Positions 20,431 to 30,856 are shown, numbered from the stretch's first letter. The stretch is DNA of 64,000 nucleotides from Microstegium vimineum (GCA_022036555.1 CM039130.1:16513937-16577936), one strand, 5' to 3'. Numbers and translations: made by a program. The notes: generated by a model from the letters alone, not told the origin.

Positions 20431-21578
20431 GTGCTCATAAAGGACAAATTATACAAAAGAGCAACATCCTCGGGAGTATTACTCAAATGCGTATCAACAC
20501 AAGAAGGAAAGGAGATATTAGAAGAAATCTACTCGGGATGCTGCGGAAACCACGCAATATCTAGAACACTAATTGGGAAAGCATTTAGAAGCAGATTTTA
20601 CTGGCTAACAACACTCAAAGATGCATAACAATTAGTAAAGACATGCAAAAATTACCAGATGTTTGCAAGACAGTCACACGTCCCGGCACATAATCTAATC
20701 TGCATACCACCAGCCTGGCCTTTCTCATGCTGGGGGCTAGATCAAGTCGGGCCTCTCAAAAAAGCAAAATGAGGATTTGAATATATATTTGTGGCAGTGG
20801 ATAAGTTCACCAAATGGATCGAGTACAAACACTTAGTCAAATACAGTGTGGAAAAGGCAACAGAATTCATACAAGACATCATGCACAGATTTGGGATGCC
20901 AAACAGAATAATCACGGGCCTAGGTTCTCCATTTACAGCAAAGGAATTCCAGTATTGGGCAAGAGATTGTGGAATAGAGATAGACTATGCATTAGTCGCT
21001 CACCCCCAAGCTAATGGACAAGTCGAAAGAGCCAACGGACTACTACTACAAGGTTTAAAACCAAGACTATATGAAGACCTAAAAGACTATGGAGGAAAAT
21101 GGATAGAAGAGTTACCGAAAGTAGTATGGGGCTTAAGAATCCAAATCAGTAGAGCAACAGGATATTCACCTTTCTTCCGGGTATACGGATCAGAAGACAT
21201 ATTACCAGTCGACTTAATATGGCAATCGCCAAGGATAGAATAATACGATGAAGGAGAAGCCGAAGAAACAAGACGGTTAGAGATTGACACAATTGAAGAG
21301 ATAAGAGACAACTCGGTAATCCAAAATGCAAGATACCTACAAGGTCTGCGAAGACACTATGATAGGAACACACATCCAAGAACATTAAAACCAGGAGACC
21401 TTGTACTACGACTAATCCAAAAGAAAGAAGGATGGCACAAACTACTCAGCCCATGGGAGGGCCCTTTTATCATCAAGATAGCAATACAACCTAAAACTTA
21501 TGAGCTAATGACAGAAGACAAAATTCAATTAAGCAACACTTGACATATTAGCCAACTCAAGAAATTCTACAACTAAAG
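20431..21578 (+). pseudogene. Integrase
   Basis: The zinc-binding region has GCCGNHAISRTLIGKAF; the TLKDA*QLVKTCKNYQMFARQ segment has a stop. The core keeps FVAVDKFTKWIE (Asp) and HPQANGQVERANG (Glu), but the second Asp site reads RIITGLGSPFTAKEFQ, so Asp is replaced by Gly. The C-terminal GPFIIKIAIQPKTYEL and HISQLKKFYN follow after a stop at 21241-21243. It shares one frame with the second RNase H. Loss of the catalytic Asp alone would inactivate it. Confidence 0.7.
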
Positions 21579-21616
21579 ACACAAAAGAGATACAAGACTT
21601 CAAGAACAAACGGTCT

Positions 21617-21866
21617 ATAAGTCAATTGCTTCGTGAAGCAACATGATGAACTAACCAACTACTTTGCACCATGAGCGGCACAGTCTGGTTCATATATCTA
21701 CAAGTCAACCGTTTCGTGAGACGACATGACAAGCCGACAGCTTTGCACCATGAGCGGCACTGTCTGGCATTTTAAGTCAATTGCTTCGTGAAGCGAACTA
21801 ACCGACTGCTTTGCACCATGAGCGACACAGTCTGGTTCATATATCTACAAGTCAACCGTTTCGTTG
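21617..21866 (+). repeat. Three-copy ~100-bp tandem repeat after integrase
   Basis: AAGTCAATTGCTTCGTGAAGC or AAGTCAACCGTTTCGTGAGAC alternates with CTTTGCACCATGAGCGGCACAGTCTGG and TTCATATATCTACAAGTCAACC. Three full or partial units are visible. The last is cut at CGTTTCGT, where SIRE gag begins at 21867. Confidence 0.65.
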
Positions 21867-22247
21867 ATGATCACTTGGAGCCTATGAAACATCTCCGGAT
21901 TGATTCATCTTCCTTCATCTTGAAGTGAGATAGCTTGTCCTTGAGCATGTATAGCTTTGAGCTCTTCACTTTGGCGGTGCCCTCATATGTATCCTCCAAT
22001 CTCTTCCATACTCATTTTCTCTACCAAGATCCTTGATTTGCTCAAACACCTTAGGGTCAATACCGTTGTATATGACATTGAGTGCCATGGTATTGCATTG
22101 CTTGTTCTCTTGCTCTCTAGGTGTCATGCTATTGGTGTCAAGAATCACATATTGCCTTTCGGTCACATCCCACACCTTCTCATGAATAGAGCCTAGATGC
22201 ATCTTCATCTTTCTTTTCCAATAATCAAAGGATGTGCCATCAAACAT
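21867..22247 (-). pseudogene. SIRE gag N terminus
   Basis: MFDGTSFDYWKRKMKMHLGS, then VWDVTERQYVIL, TMALNVIYNGIDPKVFEQIKD and AKVKSSKLYMLKDKLSHFKM...ESIRRCF form the UBN2-type gag of SIRE/Maximus elements. The frame 22247-21966 ends in a stop after a small shift (HMRAPPK). Homology continues to 21867, where it is cut. Confidence 0.6.
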
Positions 22248-22349
22248 TGGCGGTTTGCTTCACACATGGTTGAATGATATTTGTGCCATCACTAACACCA
22301 AAGGTTGTTAATCCTAGATAATAGAGGTGACCACGACTCCGATACCATT

Positions 22350-24159
22350 TGAAAGGTCCTAGATGGCTAGAAGGGGGGTGAATAGCCTAATAAAATTCTA
22401 CAAACCACTAGAGCAAAGGTTAGTAAAACACTAAAGCGAAGCTTTTTGCTCTAGCTCTATTAGGGGTGCAAAGCCACCTATTCAAGCAATTCTAGTTAGG
22501 TGAGTGTCTAACTATCAATAGCAAAACCTAAGACACTCAACTCAAGCTAGGAAGAACAACTAACAAGCTAAACTAAACAAACTAGCAAGAGAGCTAACTA
22601 AGCAAGATATGAAAGAAGAAAATACAAGAGAGGAGGTGATTGTTATACCGATGCCTTGTGAAGAGAATATACCAATGTGAAGAACCAATCACAATATGAA
22701 CACCAAGAGTAGCCAGGAGACAAAGTTGACACATGATTTTTCTCCCGAGGTTCACTTGGTTGCCACCAAGCTAGTCCCCGTTGTGTCGACTACTCAAATG
22801 GTGATTCGGTGGCTAATAGGCAATCACAAGCCTAGCCCACTACTCAGGCACTACAAGAATCCACCCAAATGAGAGTAACTCAATGACACGAGCAATTTAC
22901 TAGAGTTACCCTTTGGCGCTCCGCCGAGGTGGGTACAAGCCCTTTCACAATCGTCGAAGCCGGCCGCGAACAATCACCAACATGCGCCGAAGCTTCCTCA
23001 ATCCCCCAAGCCGTCAAGGTGTTGGCAAACACCAAGAATAACAAGAAATCCTGAGGTGATGACGATGACCAAGTGCCACTAAGATGCAATGCAATGATCA
23101 ATGCACTTGGTTCACTCAAACTCTCACATGAATGCAATTGAAGCAAAGAGAGGTGAGTGGGGGCTATCTCAAGCAAGCCAAATGTCTCAAATGAATGGGA
23201 GGTGCAAGAGAGAGCCTTAGGTGCCAGCCAAAATACTTTTATAGCCATCCATCAAAAGCTAGCCGTTTGCTCCCTTTTTCTTCACTGTCTGTGTGACTCC
23301 GGACACTGTCTGCAGGGTGGTACGGACCATTGGCTGCGCGTCAGGACTCTCTGCCAGTTTGAATTCAGCCATTGGAGCCTTCTTCTGGTGCTGTCGCGTG
23401 GCTCCGGACGCTCTGCATAGTGCCAGTCCGGTCCAGAGAGCTCCAAATGCCCGGACGGTTGTCCGGAGTGCCGTGTCCGGACGACACTTAGTGTCCGGAC
23501 ACTCCACCAGTGGGAGACCAGTGAGCTCCAACCTCCGGACGTTGCGTCCGGAGCTCCGCGTCCAGACCACGATCACCGTCTGGATCTCCTGTTTGTTGTC
23601 AGCCGAGCTAGGGTATGCTTCCGGACGCGTCGCCGTTTGTCCGGACTGAGCAACCCCAGCGTCCGGACCTCTGTCCGGAGCTCTGTTGCTTGCCAAACTA
23701 AGCTGCCTCTTCTTCTCCAAGCTTACATATGCTAACACAAATTATTCCAACTCTTGTGCACAAGTGTTAGCCTTTTACAACATATTTTTCGTGGATTACA
23801 TTTCATTTTTCATGTCACTTAGGTTTGTTTTAGATATGCAATGCAAACCTAGTGGCACATGATAACCGCAATCGACACGAGTTTTCCCTTCTTGATAGTA
23901 CGGCTATCTATCCTAAAGGTGATCACACTCTCTATAGTGTCTTGATCACTAAACCAAAATGACCCTATGATATACCTTTGCCTTGAGCCCATTTTTGTTT
24001 TTCTCTTTCTTCTTTTCCTTAGTCATGGAGCACTTGATTTATCATGATCCTTCATCTAGCTCCTCTTGTCAAGGTGGATTACCCTAGCTAGATCAAATAC
24101 TTAGCACTAGGGTTAGTCCATAGGTTTCATAATTAACCAAAACCAAACTTGGGCTTTCA
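22350..24159 (-). mobile_element. 5' LTR of the truncated SIRE element
   Basis: The ends are TGAAAG (22350) and CTTTCA (24159), about 1.81 kb, next to a primer site on the left, so this is the 5' LTR of a minus-strand element. Between about 23285 and 23680 it holds a dense array of TCCGGAC/GTCCGG motifs. Confidence 0.6.
23285..23680. repeat. Array of TCCGGAC / GTCCGG motifs in SIRE LTR
   Basis: More than ten copies of CCGGAC or GTCCGG occur in about 400 bp, many as the palindrome GTCCGGAC. The array may be a regulatory or structural part of the LTR. Its function is not known to me. Confidence 0.6.
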
Positions 24160-24206
24160 CCATTCTATTCAAAACCTATACTCAAGACGTATTGTCGTCA
24201 ATCACC

Positions 24207-24220
24207 AAAAAGGGGGAGAT
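24207..24220 (+). other. Polypurine tract of SIRE 3' LTR
   Basis: AAAAAGGGGGAGAT directly precedes TGAAAGCATC, as in SIRE/Maximus elements. It identifies 24221-25846 as a 3' LTR. Confidence 0.6.
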
Positions 24221-24999
24221 TGAAAGCATCTATGCCCCATGGTTTCAGTGATTAACGAAAATACAGTGTTATTATGGCTAACGTGTGTTTTGCAGAGACA
24301 ATTAGAGTGTTAGGCCATAGAGACAAGTGTGAATGGGCAACTATTGGTTATCTAATGCCCTTAAGATGGATATCATTTTCGGATTTCAAAGGATGGAGAT
24401 GAAGACCCTAAAATGGATAGGTCTAAGTGCCACAAAAGAGATGAAGGGCACTTCGTATAGATAGGCTTTATTTGACCTTTGACCGTACTATTAAGACGGG
24501 TTAGAATGAGTAGCTTGACTTAGGAGAGTTTCATGGTATAGGTGTGGTGCACACTTGACATGCATAGCCCTAAGTGAGCCCTAGTTGTCCCTAAGATAGC
24601 CTAGAATAACTTCCATATTCATGCCTAAGAGATTTGGAGTTGAGAGAGGTGTTTTAGAATCAATGGACGCTGGGTCCGTAGGCAACGGACGTGTTTGTTG
24701 GGTGTCCAGTTCCTAGGGTTTGGCATCGGACACACCTGTGTGAAGGCATCAAAGCGTCTGATGCCCTCTAGAGCATGCAAAGTTGAGCAGACGCATGCAC
24801 CGGACGCTGGGGCCGAAAGGCTAGTGCGTCCATTAGTAGCATCCGATGCGTATGCAGAGAGGTTCCAGAGAGGTTCTCGAGCCAATGGACGCGTCCGGTG
24901 GATCATCGACGGACGCTCGGGTGCGTCCGTTGATTTTTCAGAGAGAAATAGAGAAGACCCGAGAGCAACGAGTTCGCACCGAACGCGTACGGTGCTTAT

Positions 25000-25074
25000 G
25001 CAACGGAGCGTCCGTTGCCCAGGGTTTTGAACAACATCTAGCCATTGGGCAGGGGCAACGGAGCGTCCGTTGCC
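25000..25074 (+). repeat. Duplicated hairpin motif in SIRE LTR
   Basis: GCAACGGAGCGTCCGTTGCC occurs at 25000-25019 and again at 25055-25074. Each copy is a near-perfect hairpin (GGCAACGG / CCGTTGCC around AGCGT in the second). Related GGACGC/GCGTCC motifs are scattered from 24660 to 25075. Confidence 0.6.
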
Positions 25075-25983
25075 AACTTAAAATGTGTTTTTTCAGCAGC
25101 CCATGAGCTAGCCTTGTGAGGGGGTTATTTATAGCCCATGGCTTGCCTCCCCAACCTGCCTTTGCTCATTCCATTTGCTGAGAAACACCTTGAGAGTTTG
25201 GGAGAGAGAGCAAGAGCCCTAGTGAGAGAGATTTGAGAATCCGCCCAAGCAATTGCCCTCACTAGTGAATCCAAGAGTTAAGGGTGCATCCATCCATCTC
25301 ATGAGGCTTGAGTGAGTCAAGTGAGAGTTCGAAGCTTGTTACTCTTGGTGATTGACATCACCTAGACTATTCAGTGGCGATCAGAGGAAGGTGACCGCCG
25401 GGAGATTATTGGTGGCTCTTCTCCAACGAGTTGTGATCGGTTGTGGGTGATTCCCCGAGCCGGAGTGGCGAAGAATCAACCCATAGAGAGCACTCGGTCC
25501 TTGCGCGGATCGAGGGGGAGCTATACCTTGCGCGGTGCTCCAACGAGGACTAGGGGAGTGTCGACTCTTCAATATCTCGGCAAAACGTCGTCGTGTCACC
25601 ACATTTCTCCTCCCTAGCTCTTTACTTTCCGCACTTTCATTCTAGTTTTCATACTTGCTTATCATGATGATTGACTAGAATTGTGTAGGGCGTTCCTTAA
25701 TTTCCTTGAATTGCTACGGCTTTCCTAGACTAGAACCCACTTTGGTAGGCACGAGGGATTGGCATTTGATAGGTTTTCATATTTGCTTTAGAAATCGAAA
25801 ACAAGCCTAATTCACCCCCCCCCTCTTGGGCATCTTTATCCTTTCACACTGATACAACTTTAATTGATTTGGTGTCTGCTGTTGTTGATCTTGTCCCTGC
25901 AGGTGTTGATGAAGCTTCTAGAGATCAAGATGACTTTATAGTTTGAAGTGTTGTTTTTTTAGAAGCTAGAAGGCTCTGTGAAT

Positions 25984-26830
25984 CACCTGAAGCCACTGCA
26001 TGTGAAGGGCCATATTAATGGTAGATCCGTCAACATGTTGGTGGATAGTGGGGGCAATGTTGAATCTAATGCCCTATTTGCTTTATATGAAGTTTCGTGG
26101 ATCTAATGAGCAGCTAGTTAAGACAAAGAGGACATAAAAAATGTTGGAGGAAAACCTATTCCAGCCAAGGGATTTGCTTTGATGAAGCTTACCATCAAGA
26201 GCAAAGACATTGGCAATTGTCTTCTTCATTGGAGTGGTGCAAGGGTGCTATAATTTAATTCTTGGGCACGATTGGAGTCATGGCAATCGATGTGTGCTTT
26301 CTAGCTTGCACCAGTTTCTAAGGATGAAAACGGATCGGATACGAACGGATATCGCTGATATTGTATTTGTTTTCATATTTATGTTCGGATTCGGATTCGA
26401 ATACGAATAGTATGAGAAATATCGGATAGGATACGATTAGATATCGACATCATAAATAAGCCGATTTTAGTATTCGGATACGATATTGGATGTTAATCTT
26501 CGGACTCGGATACAGACAGGTCTAAACTCCTATAAACGAATTCGGTCGAACGGACGGTCGAATAAATATCCATACCGTTTCTCATTCAATGGGTGGATAA
26601 TGAAGTAGAGAGCCTGTGCCATGACCGAGCCCCTTTGATTGGGTGGCATGATGATATGATTTCCTTGTCTGGGAGAGAACTTGCTCATTTTGAGTCACCA
26701 GAGGAGGCTTTGTTCCTATTTCTTTAGAGCCAATTGATGATTGGCTCCATATTATTATGTATTGTACATTCTGTTTGGACATGGGTTTGCGTTGGCCAAC
26801 CCACATGGGCAAGTTGATATTGGGATTGGC
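25984..26830 (+). pseudogene. Ty3/gypsy protease remnant split by a MITE
   Basis: HLKPLHVKGHINGRSVNMLV then DSGGNVESNALFALYE carries the aspartic protease D-S-G. VGGKPIPAKGFALMKLTIKSK and, in another frame, YNLILGHDWSHGNRCVLSSLHQFL follow. Host sequence resumes after the MITE at 26577 with FLIQWVDNEVESLCHD, the natural continuation. Several stops and a frameshift near 26210 are present. No LTR or other domain of this element was recognised. Confidence 0.6.
26320..26576. mobile_element. hAT-like MITE inside the gypsy remnant
   Basis: The segment starts AAGGATGAAAACGGATCGG and is full of CGGAT/TCGG motifs typical of grass hAT MITEs. GTTTCT flanks it on both sides (26314-26319, 26577-26582). 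Removing it and one GTTTCT restores the gypsy frame across HQFL|IQWVD. The right terminal repeat (rc GGTATGGATATTT) does not match the left extreme end, so the exact right end is uncertain. Confidence 0.5.
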
Positions 26831-28092
26831 ACTAGCCTACAACCGATGTTTGTAGGTCCCAACAGTGCAAAAAGTACAATTTTTAAACACTTATATGATT
26901 TTATATCTATTTTGTTAAAATATTTTATTAGACACACTCTCCATCAATAAATGTATCAAGAACTAGAGTGTCCTACAGCAGTAAATTGCTCTATTTAAGG
27001 TGTCTAAGAGAAAAAAGTGATCACTTTCAGTGTCCATGAGCTAATTTTTTCTTAAATAGTATTATATTATCTTATAAACTTGGTCAGATTCTTAAATAAT
27101 TTGGAAACCGGGACGGAGAGAGTACTTACTCAGTCCCTAAACAGAATAAAATAGCATCAACATAATTTCAATAAAATATAGTACGAAGACATATTTCATG
27201 TCATATCTACTTATACTAATTTTGTTTCACAAAGATTAGCCTTTTCTCTATAAAATTGAATCTGAACATAAATAAAAGTTAACTCAGAACATCCAAAAGT
27301 TGATTTACTCAGCCGAAAAGAGTACCACTCAGTGAATTGTACGATGCACTGTATTGATTAATATAACATCTTGAGAATAAAATGTGCTGTATCTCGTCGT
27401 ACCCGTTCATCAACGTAACGAATCAGGTCTACTTCGTCTCGGTTTTAATCTATCACCGTCCACCGCATTCGCCAACCCACAGCTTGCAAACTGCACACGC
27501 AGCCTGATATTTCGTTGCGTGCTTCCTTGTACCATCACCATATATTGTTAATGCAGCACATCAGCACATGCGAGAGAGTATGCAACACATAGCACACGAG
27601 ATGGACATCTGTCCTTTGACGGCACCAGATTTTTTCAACATGTCTTAACCAAACTTGCAAGGTTCGAAAAATGGTAGCAAGCTGATGTCAACGACAGCAA
27701 CAGGTGCAATGCATTACCATTCCGCAGACAATATAGCATACCAGCATATGCAGAATAGTAGTTAAGACTGACCTAGGCATGATGCAGAATAGAGGAAAGC
27801 AAACAAGCTCAAAAAGTAGTTTTTTTTTCCCCAGAAGTGCCATGGAAACAGCCAAATCGGATACGATGGAATTTGGGAGGGGACAGATGCTTCGGAACTG
27901 ATGTAAGCAGGAGGGGGCAAGGTTGCATGTGGTAGCAAGCAATGATGTCCTCTGGAAGAAGAAAGTAAGATTTATACAGGCACTTAGCTTTCAATCTGAG
28001 GACAGCAAACTCAAAATACTGGGGAAATAGTTCAGGCTTCGGCTTATCATGCAAAGGTCATAGGACCAGCCACTTGTGTATTGAGCTCTAAG
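26831..28092. other. AT-rich DNA with one MITE end; downstream region of the minus-strand gene
   Basis: GGAAACCGGGACGGAGAGAGTA near 27104-27123 is a Stowaway-type right end, but its left partner is unclear. The part just left of 28093 would be the 3' UTR of the small gene on the minus strand. No polyadenylation signal is assigned and no other gene is supported. Confidence 0.35.
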
Positions 28093-28176
28093 CTACTGTT
28101 GTTTCTCAGCCGTGGAAGCCATGTTAGACGCTGACACAGATTCTGATTCACCACAAGCCCTTATGACCGCCTCATT
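28093..28176 (-). CDS. Small basic protein gene, exon 2
   Basis: On the minus strand an acceptor (TTTTATCACAG, AG at 28178-28177) opens NEAVIRACGESESVSASNMA and then STAEKQQ before TAG at 28095-28093: 27 codons plus stop. It is phase 0, matching the phase-0 donor of exon 1 at 36295. Joined, the peptide would run ...KRLKRLWQ then NEAVIRAC. I do not recognise a named family. The link to exon 1 across 8.1 kb is an inference from splice phase, sequence character and a memory of similar small grass proteins. Confidence 0.5.
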   Translation of the reverse strand, partial: NEAVIRACGESESVSASNMASTAEKQQ

Positions 28177-28833
28177 CTGTGATAAAACATTGCAAAAAAT
28201 ATTAGTCACCTGTTATATGAAGTGCTGGATCCTTGCAACAATGAAAAGACAGTTTTGCAAGAGACCACTGAACCAAAACAAGAAAATTGCAAGCAGGAAA
28301 CACTGCTGTTCACTATTACATTTATTGATTCAACAAGGTTTCAGACCTAAAAATAAATTATTTGTAACCATAACTACTGAGTAGGAAGACACCTATATAA
28401 GATCCAAGCATTTAGCATTGTTCAACTCTAATTCGATGAAAGGAACAGACCTAAAGTTCAGGAAACAGTATTTGCATCCATAACTTTAGTATAGGAAGGT
28501 ATTTAGGTATTGACGTGAGATCCATCCATTGAGCATTTTTAAAACATCAGATAAAAGTAATGTTATCAGGTCGTCTAGCCGATCCTATTTGCAATGGGCC
28601 CAACCAATTTACCAGCCTGTTGGTACTGTATATTTCAAAACCGTCATACTATACAGTATAAAGCAAATAACAAGATTATAATAAAAGCACTAGAGCAGCA
28701 CATTCTTGTGAGATTTGATGTCGAGTTGGTCAGTTACTTGTGAAAGAAGTGCCATGTACTCCTGTACACACATGTGTATGCATTATGTAAGCACTAAGCA
28801 GAGAGCAGCGGCAGCAGCAGTAGAGCATGAGCC

Positions 28834-28841
28834 ATGACATG
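28834..28841 (+). repeat. hAT target-site duplication, left
   Basis: ATGACATG here is repeated exactly at 30849-30856. Eight bases is the hallmark length for hAT insertions. Confidence 0.75.
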
Positions 28842-29195
28842 TAGGGATGAAAACGGTCGAACCCGGTCGAAAAACTCAAATTGTTTTCTACTTTTACATT
28901 TGAATACGAAAACGAAAGAGAAAACAGTAAAGTCGAACACGAAAACGAACGCGAACTTACGAAAACGAACCAATTCGGGCAAATTGTGTCGAACATGGTC
29001 GGTATACGGAAATTCAATTTAGAATACCGACCCACAATGCATAACAATTAACAAGTCATTGTGGCAAATTTTGAGTTCAAGAGAGCATACTTATCAATTT
29101 GGTTTCTTTCACAAGAGAAAAAATCAAAGAAAAAAAAAAAAAAAGGAAAACTTGAGATGACATAAGTACTAGACTAGAAAGGATAGCAACAAGGC

Positions 29196-29377
29196 CTGGC
29201 CCATCTAGATCTCTCTCTTTTGGTCGGGCCATTAACATGCAACGCCACAACAGCGTCGCGTGAAGCCAGATGCAGCCATGCAGCGCCGTGCGAGGTGATT
29301 AGTCCCACCTCAACGACTCAGGGAGGCATGACGGGGTGAGATGCCTATATAATATGGCTCATGGACATTAATGCTCC
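29196..29377 (+). promoter_or_regulatory. snRNA-type promoter-like cluster inside the hAT element
   Basis: AGTCCCACCTCA (29301-29312) is 9 of 11 to the plant snRNA upstream element RTCCCACATCG. A TATA box TATATAATAT starts at 29346, leaving 34 bp between them, the spacing used by Pol II-type plant snRNA genes. GGCCCA and GGGCCA upstream (about 29197 and 29225) resemble the monocot-specific RGCCCR element. I do not recognise the RNA downstream (from about 29378). It could be captured or coincidental. Confidence 0.35.
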
Positions 29378-29576
29378 ACATTTGCCTTTGCCTAGTTGCT
29401 TGAACAGTAATGATTGGCAACCAAATTCGGTTTAAAATCAAATTTTCAATTCGGATATTCCGAAAAGTAGAAAACGGTCGAACTCAGTCGAAAAACTCCT
29501 CAACCGTTTTCTACTTCTACATTTGAAATACGAAACGGTAAAGTTGGACAAGAAAATACGGATTCGATCGGATTAA

Positions 29577-30791
29577 GAGCCTGTTTGGACTGCTTTGCTC
29601 CAACTTTTTCAGCTCTGGTCCTAAATCGTCCACCCAAACAGGTTTAGCTCTAAAAACTCTGCTCCACCAAAAAGGTGGAGTTTGAGCCAACTCCATTTTT
29701 CACGGAGCTCCTCAAGAGGTACTCCAGAAACCAACATTTTGTATCTCATGGAGTTAGAAGGCAATTACCCACCTTTGCCATTGGTTACACAACATAACGT
29801 TTCGTTCTATTCCCCTTTCCTCTGAGCCGACACCTTCTGTTCGCTCCATCGAGCCTTTCTTCCTCCCGCCGCCAACTCGTCATCCCCAGCCCTAGCTCGT
29901 GCCACCACTAATTGTGGCCACCACAGCAAGTTCTACGGCGAGGTGATGTAGGGAGGTGATAGATCTAGCGATCCTCTACCTGATGACTCCTTATTTGGCC
30001 TCCAAATATCCTCGTCTTGTCTCCCCCTACCGGTGCCATCACCGGGACTCGAAGAAGCTCACCGGCGCTAAGGGTCAAGCTGCCACAGCCTTCTCTGGCC
30101 GCTGGCTGCCCCCATCCAGACACCTAGGCAGTAGCTGCGGTGTGCGCCACTGTCCAGCCTGGCCTCGAGCGCTGGTTGCCCAGGTCCAGCCGCCGGCTGC
30201 TTCCTTGCTTGCCTAGGTCTGGCCGCCCTGCGTAACCCAGGTCTAGATCCGTCCGCCGGCTGTGCTTGCTTGCTCAGGTCCAGCCGCCCCCAAATGCTTG
30301 CTTGCTTGCTAATGGCCTACGTTGCAGAAAAAGTTGTTTCTTGCTTGATGCTTACAGAGAGATTGAACAGATGCTTGTTTCAGAACAATAGATGCTGCTA
30401 GTTGAAAGGAGGGATTACTGCTGCTCGGTCAAATCTTTCATTGAACATAATGTGCTATAAGATTTTCAAATGCAGAGAATGTTGATAGCCTTTTTCCTAA
30501 TTTTTTCAGATTAAAATTATTAACAACATAACAGTTTTTAGGGATTTACAACATTATATTTTATATCATATCATAATTCGATTTGCTAAAAAAATACATT
30601 CACTCCGATGCTGAAGCAAACTTCATCAAGGGTATATTAGACTGTTCTCAAGAAAACTCTAATTTCTAGAGCTGGAGCTAACCTAAGTGCCAAACAGGTC
30701 AACCTGCTCCAACTCTAGAGTAGAGCTGCTCTGTGGTGGAGTTGATGGAGCAGAGCTGAATAAACTGAGTAGAGTAGTTCCAAACATGCCC
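29577..30791. mobile_element. Harbinger/Tourist-type non-autonomous element nested in the hAT
   Basis: The 1215-bp segment has ends GAGCCTGTTTGGA and TCCAAACATGCCC (rc GGGCATGTTTGGA) and is flanked by TAA on both sides (29574-29576, 30792-30794), the 3-bp target of PIF/Harbinger elements. Subterminal copies of GCTCCAACTC/GAGCTGGAG flank a GC-rich centre (29830-30300). The open frame 29956-30216 has no recognisable domain. Confidence 0.65.
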
Positions 30792-30848
30792 TAAATACAG
30801 AAAACAATGTGGTTAGGGTCAGGATATTTCCGTTCCGTTTCATCCTTA

Positions 30849-30856
30849 ATGACATG
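30849..30856 (+). repeat. hAT target-site duplication, right
   Basis: This is the exact second copy of ATGACATG, immediately after the terminal CCGTTTCATCCTTA. Confidence 0.75.

Larger units (their letters stand above)
14980..21866 (+). mobile_element. Tat-lineage Ty3/gypsy element, 3' end lost
   Basis: A 5' LTR (14980-15451), primer site, gag, protease, RT, RNase H, a second RNase H, integrase and a 3' tandem-repeat region are in Ty3/gypsy order. Two RNase H domains (the second of the aRNH type) mark the Tat lineage. The element inserted into the copia element at 14979. No 3' LTR is seen: at about 21866 it is joined directly to truncated SIRE gag. Scattered single stops and two frameshifts make it non-autonomous. 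Confidence 0.75.
21867..24159 (-). mobile_element. Truncated SIRE-type Ty1/copia: 5' LTR and start of gag
   Basis: On the minus strand the order is 5' LTR (24159 to 22350), primer site TGGTATCGGAGTCG (a diverged iMet-type TGGTATCAGAGC; rc of 22334-22347), a leader and gag (22247 to about 21867). Gag stops in mid-domain at the gypsy junction. Pol and the 3' LTR are absent. The copia/SIRE call rests on the primer site, gag and LTR ends. Confidence 0.6.
24160..25846 (+). mobile_element. 3' end of a second SIRE-type copia element
   Basis: 24160-24220 is the 3' end of an internal region, ending in the polypurine tract AAAAAGGGGGAGAT (24207-24220). The 3' LTR is 24221-25846, TGAAAGCATC to ATCCTTTCA, about 1.63 kb. 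It lies on the plus strand, opposite to the neighbouring SIRE LTR, and the two meet at 24159/24160. Confidence 0.6.
28842..30848. mobile_element. Non-autonomous hAT element with nested insertion
   Basis: The ends are TAGGGATGAAAACGG on the left and CCGTTTCATCCTTA on the right (rc TAAGGATGAAACGG), with a perfect 8-bp duplication ATGACATG outside. Subterminal stretches are rich in GGTCGAA/CGAAAAC motifs (28850-29010 and 29460-29570). There is no transposase ORF. It was about 790 bp before the 1215-bp Harbinger-type element inserted. The middle (29050-29400) does not look like hAT subterminal sequence and may be captured DNA. Confidence 0.75.

Noticed and set aside
21617..21866. Regular repeats considered as a CRISPR-like array
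   Set aside because: Three ~100-bp units after a gypsy integrase in a plant genome; this is the tandem repeat region of the retroelement.
29956..30216. 86-codon ORF in a GC-rich block
   Set aside because: Lies in the middle of the Harbinger-type element with no transposase or other domain.
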